Part shown: one piece after another, positions 61,518 to 64,000 of the stretch
Layout of the letters: the number at the start of each line of letters is the position of its first letter
How positions within the stretch are numbered: the first letter of the stretch is position 1
Assembly (NCBI GenBank): GCA_017480245.1
Contig: JAFVBA010000005.1
Coordinates: forward strand, 19,875-83,874
Reading direction: 5' to 3'
DNA length: 64,000 nucleotides
Source of the DNA: Bacteroidales bacterium
Lineage (GTDB): Bacteria; Bacteroidota; Bacteroidia; Bacteroidales; P3
Notes under the pieces: generated by a model
What the model was told of the DNA's origin: nothing
Databases searched by the model: none
Seen by the model: only the letters and a program-made list of their open reading frames with translations
Translations under genes and position numbers: made by a program

Positions 61518-61760
61518 ATGGACACAAAAGAAATTTTGAAACAAGTTGAGGTTATCTTTAAAGACGTATTGGATAACGGGGACATAGTATTAACCGAGCA
61601 GACAACGGCAAACGATATTGAGGAGTGGGATTCCCTTTCGCATATCCAACTTATCGTTGAAATAGAAAAATATTTCAAAGTAAAATTCTCTTCAACCGAG
61701 ATTCTTTCTTGGCAAAATGTGGGTGAAATGTTGCTTGCCATTCAATCAAAATTAGGTTAA
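61518..61760 (+). CDS. Acyl carrier protein
   Basis: 80 aa. The phosphopantetheine site is EWDSLSHIQLIVEIEKYF (Ser about 38, DSL motif), with the four-helix ACP pattern around it. It follows the FkbH-like enzyme and precedes a VOC protein by 1 bp, so it is probably a dedicated carrier of the glyceryl unit rather than the fatty-acid ACP. Confidence 0.92.
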   Translation: MDTKEILKQVEVIFKDVLDNGDIVLTEQTTANDIEEWDSLSHIQLIVEIEKYFKVKFSSTEILSWQNVGEMLLAIQSKLG

Positions 61761-61761
61761 G

Positions 61762-62211
61762 ATGACGCAGGATTTGATTTTTCATCATATAGGTGTCGCA
61801 ACATCGGATTTGAACGCTACGGCACAAATCTATGTTGCGGCAGGCTATACAAAAAGTGAAGTGTTTGCAGACACAATTCAAAAGACAAATATATGTTTTC
61901 TGACAAAAGACGGACAACCCCGCATAGAATTGATAGAACCTATGAATGAATTGTCCTCAGTTAATAAACTACTGAAGAAAAACCGCAATATATGTCCGTA
62001 TCATCTGTGTTATGAAACGCAGGATATAGAAAAGTCTTTTGAAATAATGACGACCGAGCAAGGATATATACCTTTGTTCCGACCTGTGCCTGCAACTGCG
62101 TTTGAAAACAGGTTGATATGTTACTTGTTTCATCAAAATGTAGGTTATGTTGAACTATTTATAAATCGCAAAACGAAATGTACAAAAAATCGGTACAATT
62201 TGTCAAGATGA
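61762..62211 (+). CDS. VOC family (glyoxalase/methylmalonyl-CoA epimerase-like) protein
   Basis: 149 aa. VOC metal ligands appear in order: HHIGVATSDL (His), RIELIEP (Glu), YHLCYET (His), GYVELF (Glu). So the catalytic unit is complete up to about residue 134. The last ~15 residues (NRKTKCTKNRYNLSR) are unlike the family and come from DNA with a repeated AAAACGAAATGTACA, so they probably belong to an insertion that cut the original end. Likely acts on an acyl-thioester intermediate on the ACP; starts 1 bp after the ACP stop. Confidence 0.82.
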   Translation: MTQDLIFHHIGVATSDLNATAQIYVAAGYTKSEVFADTIQKTNICFLTKDGQPRIELIEPMNELSSVNKLLKKNRNICPYHLCYETQDIEKSFEIMTTEQGYIPLFRPVPATAFENRLICYLFHQNVGYVELFINRKTKCTKNRYNLSR

Positions 62212-62236
62212 AAAAACGAAATGTACATTTTTGGGG
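62168..62236. mobile_element. Possible insertion-sequence end (IS21-like?)
   Basis: A 15-bp direct repeat AAAACGAAATGTACA at 62170-62184 and 62213-62227, with GGTACAATTTGTC between, ending TTTTTGGGGACAC. Multiple short TGTACA-containing repeats near a TGGGGACA end resemble terminal regions of IS21-type elements. No transposase is present here. It marks the border between the FkbH operon and the phage-like DNA. Confidence 0.4.
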
Positions 62237-62244
62237 ACACACAC

Positions 62245-62278
62245 AAAAGGCGTTGCTTTAAAGTTGCAACGCCTTTTT
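62245..62278. terminator. Bidirectional intrinsic terminator
   Basis: AAAAGGCGTTGC-TTTAAAGTT-GCAACGCCTTTTT; it can end the VOC transcript (+) and the Dam methylase transcript (-). Confidence 0.88.
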
Positions 62279-62297
62279 AATATCATTAAAATTGTAT

Positions 62298-63122
62298 TTA
62301 AGCGGCTTTTACAAGCATAATATCATCGTAATTCAAGCAAGGGCCTTTAACCTGCAGACGATGTGTTTTTGCTCCTTCAAACGGATTGCCGATAGATTGA
62401 TTTCCTCCCATCCAGTCGGCAAGTTCTACGATGGTTGATTTACTGCTTGTGAAATATACGAACTTCGTACCTTGCAGACACTTCAACACATCTAAATAAT
62501 CCGACAACCTCCAATAGTTATCGCTTCGGTAGGTGCTGCAATCCGTTGAAAGATACGGAGGGTCAAGGATAAACACCACTTTTGGCTCATTGCGGAACTG
62601 CTCAAACAACCTGCGATAATCCATAGACACAACCTCCACGCCTTCAAGGTAACCTTCCACGTCATAGTCGTCCTTGCGTAGCCTGTTGTAAAGCGTAAAT
62701 TTGCGGAACTCATCAAAATTATGGGCATAGTTCATCGTAAAAAGCAAGTTACTTGACAATGTAACCCAATCAACATAACCGGATTTGTTCCAACGCTCCA
62801 CTTCATTTATCACCTGCGAGCGTGCAGGCTCGTCAATACGTTGTTTTGTCGTTGCTTCTTTAATTAAAGGACGTAACGATTGGAGCATAGCATTTGTGCG
62901 ATTCACGTTAGACAGACGTTCACAATAATGGTCATAGTCATTATAAACGACACGGCAATCAGGACGTGCTTGCTTTATAGTGTGGCTTATAAGCCCGCTT
63001 CCTCCGAATAAATCAACAAAGACAGTACCTTGTTCCTGTTGTTTTGCCATTTCTTCCAACTGCTTTATAAAGCGGCGTTTCTGCCCCTGAAACGGCAAAG
63101 GGGCATTGATAAATTTCTTCAT
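62298..63122 (-). CDS. Phage-type Dam DNA adenine methyltransferase (D12 class)
   Basis: 274 aa. SAM motif FVDLFGGSGLISHTI (about residue 37) and catalytic motif VFILDPPYLSTD (DPPY, about 185) in the order and spacing of D12-class N6-adenine methylases; amino end LPFQGQKRRFIKQL is the family's first motif (FxGxK). Such orphan methylases occur on phages and conjugative elements. No restriction gene beside it. Upstream (higher coordinates) is a broken thymidylate synthase on the same strand. Confidence 0.9.
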   Translation of the reverse strand: MKKFINAPLPFQGQKRRFIKQLEEMAKQQEQGTVFVDLFGGSGLISHTIKQARPDCRVVYNDYDHYCERLSNVNRTNAMLQSLRPLIKEATTKQRIDEPARSQVINEVERWNKSGYVDWVTLSSNLLFTMNYAHNFDEFRKFTLYNRLRKDDYDVEGYLEGVEVVSMDYRRLFEQFRNEPKVVFILDPPYLSTDCSTYRSDNYWRLSDYLDVLKCLQGTKFVYFTSSKSTIVELADWMGGNQSIGNPFEGAKTHRLQVKGPCLNYDDIMLVKAA

Positions 63123-63140
63123 CGTTTAAGATTTTTGTAG

Positions 63141-63456
63141 TTAGACATTGAGTTCAAAACGAACGCCCTCTTCTCCGTTAAGCAGACAACGAGTGTGTTC
63201 AATATTATTTTCATAAATATGTACATTGCCCAAAAATAGCGTAATGCTGTGCAACGGCAGGTCTATCTGCCTGCTTATAAGATATAGATGATAGATGTCG
63301 GACGGAAGTCCGAGAGAAGCATCACTTGAACGCTGATAAGCCGTCAGCATCAAGACGCATTACTTCATTTGTCAGATAACGTATCTTTCCTTTCTTGTTT
63401 TGTTGCTCTCGTCCGTTATCTAAAACGTTTTGCAACATACTGTAATACTTATTCAT
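63141..63456 (-). pseudogene. Degenerate phage-type thymidylate synthase
   Basis: Two overlapping frames. 63322-63456 encodes 44 aa beginning MNKYYSMLQNVLDNGREQQN, like a ThyA amino end. 63141-63353, in another frame, encodes YQRSSDASLGLPSDIYHLYL and LGNVHIYENNIEHT, the dUMP-binding C-terminal region of ThyA. The whole middle, including the catalytic PCH segment, is missing, and the parts are out of frame. I read it as a deletion plus frameshift, or a much-reduced derivative; it cannot be an active synthase. Confidence 0.6.
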
Positions 63457-63464
63457 ATTCGGTT

Positions 63465-63495
63465 TTTGCTATTTCAAATTTATTTTGTATCTTTG
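63465..63495 (+). promoter_or_regulatory. Promoter of micro-ORF 1
   Basis: TTTG 63465-63468, 19-bp spacer, TATCTTTG 63488-63495: full consensus. Confidence 0.75.
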
Positions 63496-63516
63496 CAAAA
63501 ATTAATACATTATAAA

Positions 63517-63606
63517 ATGACAACATTATTTGCTTTATTCGTATCATTCCTATTCGTTAGATGGGTTACCAAGTTTGTAAATTGGTACGACAACCGCCGT
63601 AAGTAA
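63517..63606 (+). CDS. 29-aa hydrophobic micro-protein 1
   Basis: Begins MTTLFALFVSFLFVRW and ends basic (YDNRRK): one membrane helix plus a positively charged tail. Directly behind a consensus promoter. Looks like a holin-like or type I toxin-like peptide, which is inference. The next gene repeats the same plan 50 bp later. Confidence 0.55.
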   Translation: MTTLFALFVSFLFVRWVTKFVNWYDNRRK

Positions 63607-63638
63607 TTTGTCATATCAAATAAAATTTTGTATCTTTG
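63607..63638 (+). promoter_or_regulatory. Promoter of micro-ORF 2
   Basis: TTTG 63607-63610, 20-bp spacer, TATCTTTG 63631-63638, followed by CAAAAA as in promoter 1. It begins immediately after the stop of micro-ORF 1. Confidence 0.75.
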
Positions 63639-63655
63639 CAAAAACATTTAAGACA

Positions 63656-63745
63656 ATGTTACTGATAATTCTTTTTACTATATTTATTGTAGTTCCTATA
63701 ATCAAGGCTATCTTGAAATGGATAGCGAAGTTAGGTCGTTGGTAA
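63656..63745 (+). CDS. 29-aa hydrophobic micro-protein 2
   Basis: Begins MLLIILFTIFIVVPIIK and ends WIAKLGRW. Same length and membrane-helix-plus-basic-tail plan as micro-protein 1 but different sequence, each with its own promoter. Confidence 0.55.
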   Translation: MLLIILFTIFIVVPIIKAILKWIAKLGRW

Positions 63746-63792
63746 TCTGTTGTTTATAATTTCGAAATACCGTTTATTTACAAATAAAAAAA

Positions 63793-63822
63793 ACAGGGAT
63801 TAATAAATAATCCCCGTCTGCA
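63793..63822 (-). terminator. Intrinsic terminator
   Basis: Minus strand GGGGATTA-TTTA-TTAATCCC followed by TGTTTTTTTT; ends the micro-gene at 63863-63964. Confidence 0.75.
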
Positions 63823-63862
63823 AGTGTTTTGTTGTTACTAATCAAAACAGCCCACCGCCTTT

Positions 63863-63964
63863 TTACACAATCCAGCAGAATGCTGACCCTGTAAGCCAAC
63901 CTGCAACTGCAGTCAAAACGTAAATCAATACGTCTATCACCTTCTTTATTTTCTTTTTATCCAT
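63863..63964 (-). CDS. Smalltalk-like 33-aa protein
   Basis: MDKKKIKKVIDVLIYVLTAV followed by AGWLTGSAFCWIV: basic start, one membrane helix with AxAGxLTG, and a Cys near the end. This is the pattern of the tiny Bacteroidetes proteins annotated as smalltalk protein, which occur next to phage or mobile-element lysis genes. Recognition is from memory of the family; function unknown. Confidence 0.7.
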   Translation of the reverse strand: MDKKKIKKVIDVLIYVLTAVAGWLTGSAFCWIV

Positions 63965-64000
63965 AATCTTACACGTGTTTAACTTTGTTCAAATCTTTGA

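Overview
The window is a piece of a Bacteroidetes chromosome, most likely of the order Bacteroidales. Three features point there. Three large secreted proteins end in a type IX secretion (T9SS) sorting domain. Many genes carry the Bacteroidetes promoter pattern TTTG-N19-21-TAnnTTTG. The gene set is typical of the group: DUF721 next to recF, DUF2027/Smr, Mpl, a DUF4465 surface protein behind a cobalamin riboswitch, and a smalltalk micro-protein. A four-gene [FeFe]-hydrogenase operon implies an anaerobe. DNA is AT-rich throughout. I saw no rRNA, tRNA or CRISPR array.

Layout. 0-30 kb is mostly core and envelope: a hydroxyacid dehydrogenase fragment, ribE, an S9 peptidase, the B12-riboswitch/DUF4465 protein, a metallopeptidase/beta-barrel fusion, pepD, ispE, an outer-membrane protein, MscS, two T9SS surface proteins with nearly identical tails, a metal permease, hflX, icd, a C69 dipeptidase and htpG. 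30.5-35 kb is accessory: an AbiEii-type toxin module, then a compact operon (46-aa peptide, HAD, phosphoribosyltransferase, DprA-like protein) behind a strongly structured leader RNA of about 330 nt. This operon is the best candidate for an undescribed system. 35-53 kb returns to core genes (DUF721-recF, ispH, DUF2027/Smr, mpl, beta-mannosidase, ROK kinase, dapB, priA with a nuclease-like partner, an SSS symporter). 53-57.6 kb is the hydrogenase operon. 58-62.2 kb holds recR, an MNT gene with a truncated HEPN partner, and an FkbH-ACP-VOC set behind another long RNA hairpin. From about 62.2 kb there is mobile or phage-like DNA: an IS-like end, a Dam methylase, a broken thymidylate synthase, and three micro-proteins.

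Intergenic DNA is unusually rich in dispersed palindromes. Family A, a GTGCCGAATC hairpin, occurs seven times. Family B is a four-unit array with exact 22-bp period, three full copies plus one variant. Family C is a 70-bp hairpin with two copies. A related kind of palindrome sits in frame twice inside the metal permease gene. Two intergenic regions have orphan consensus promoters and terminator-like hairpins without a protein gene and may encode small RNAs.

All calls are from reading the sequence and known family motifs; no database search was run.
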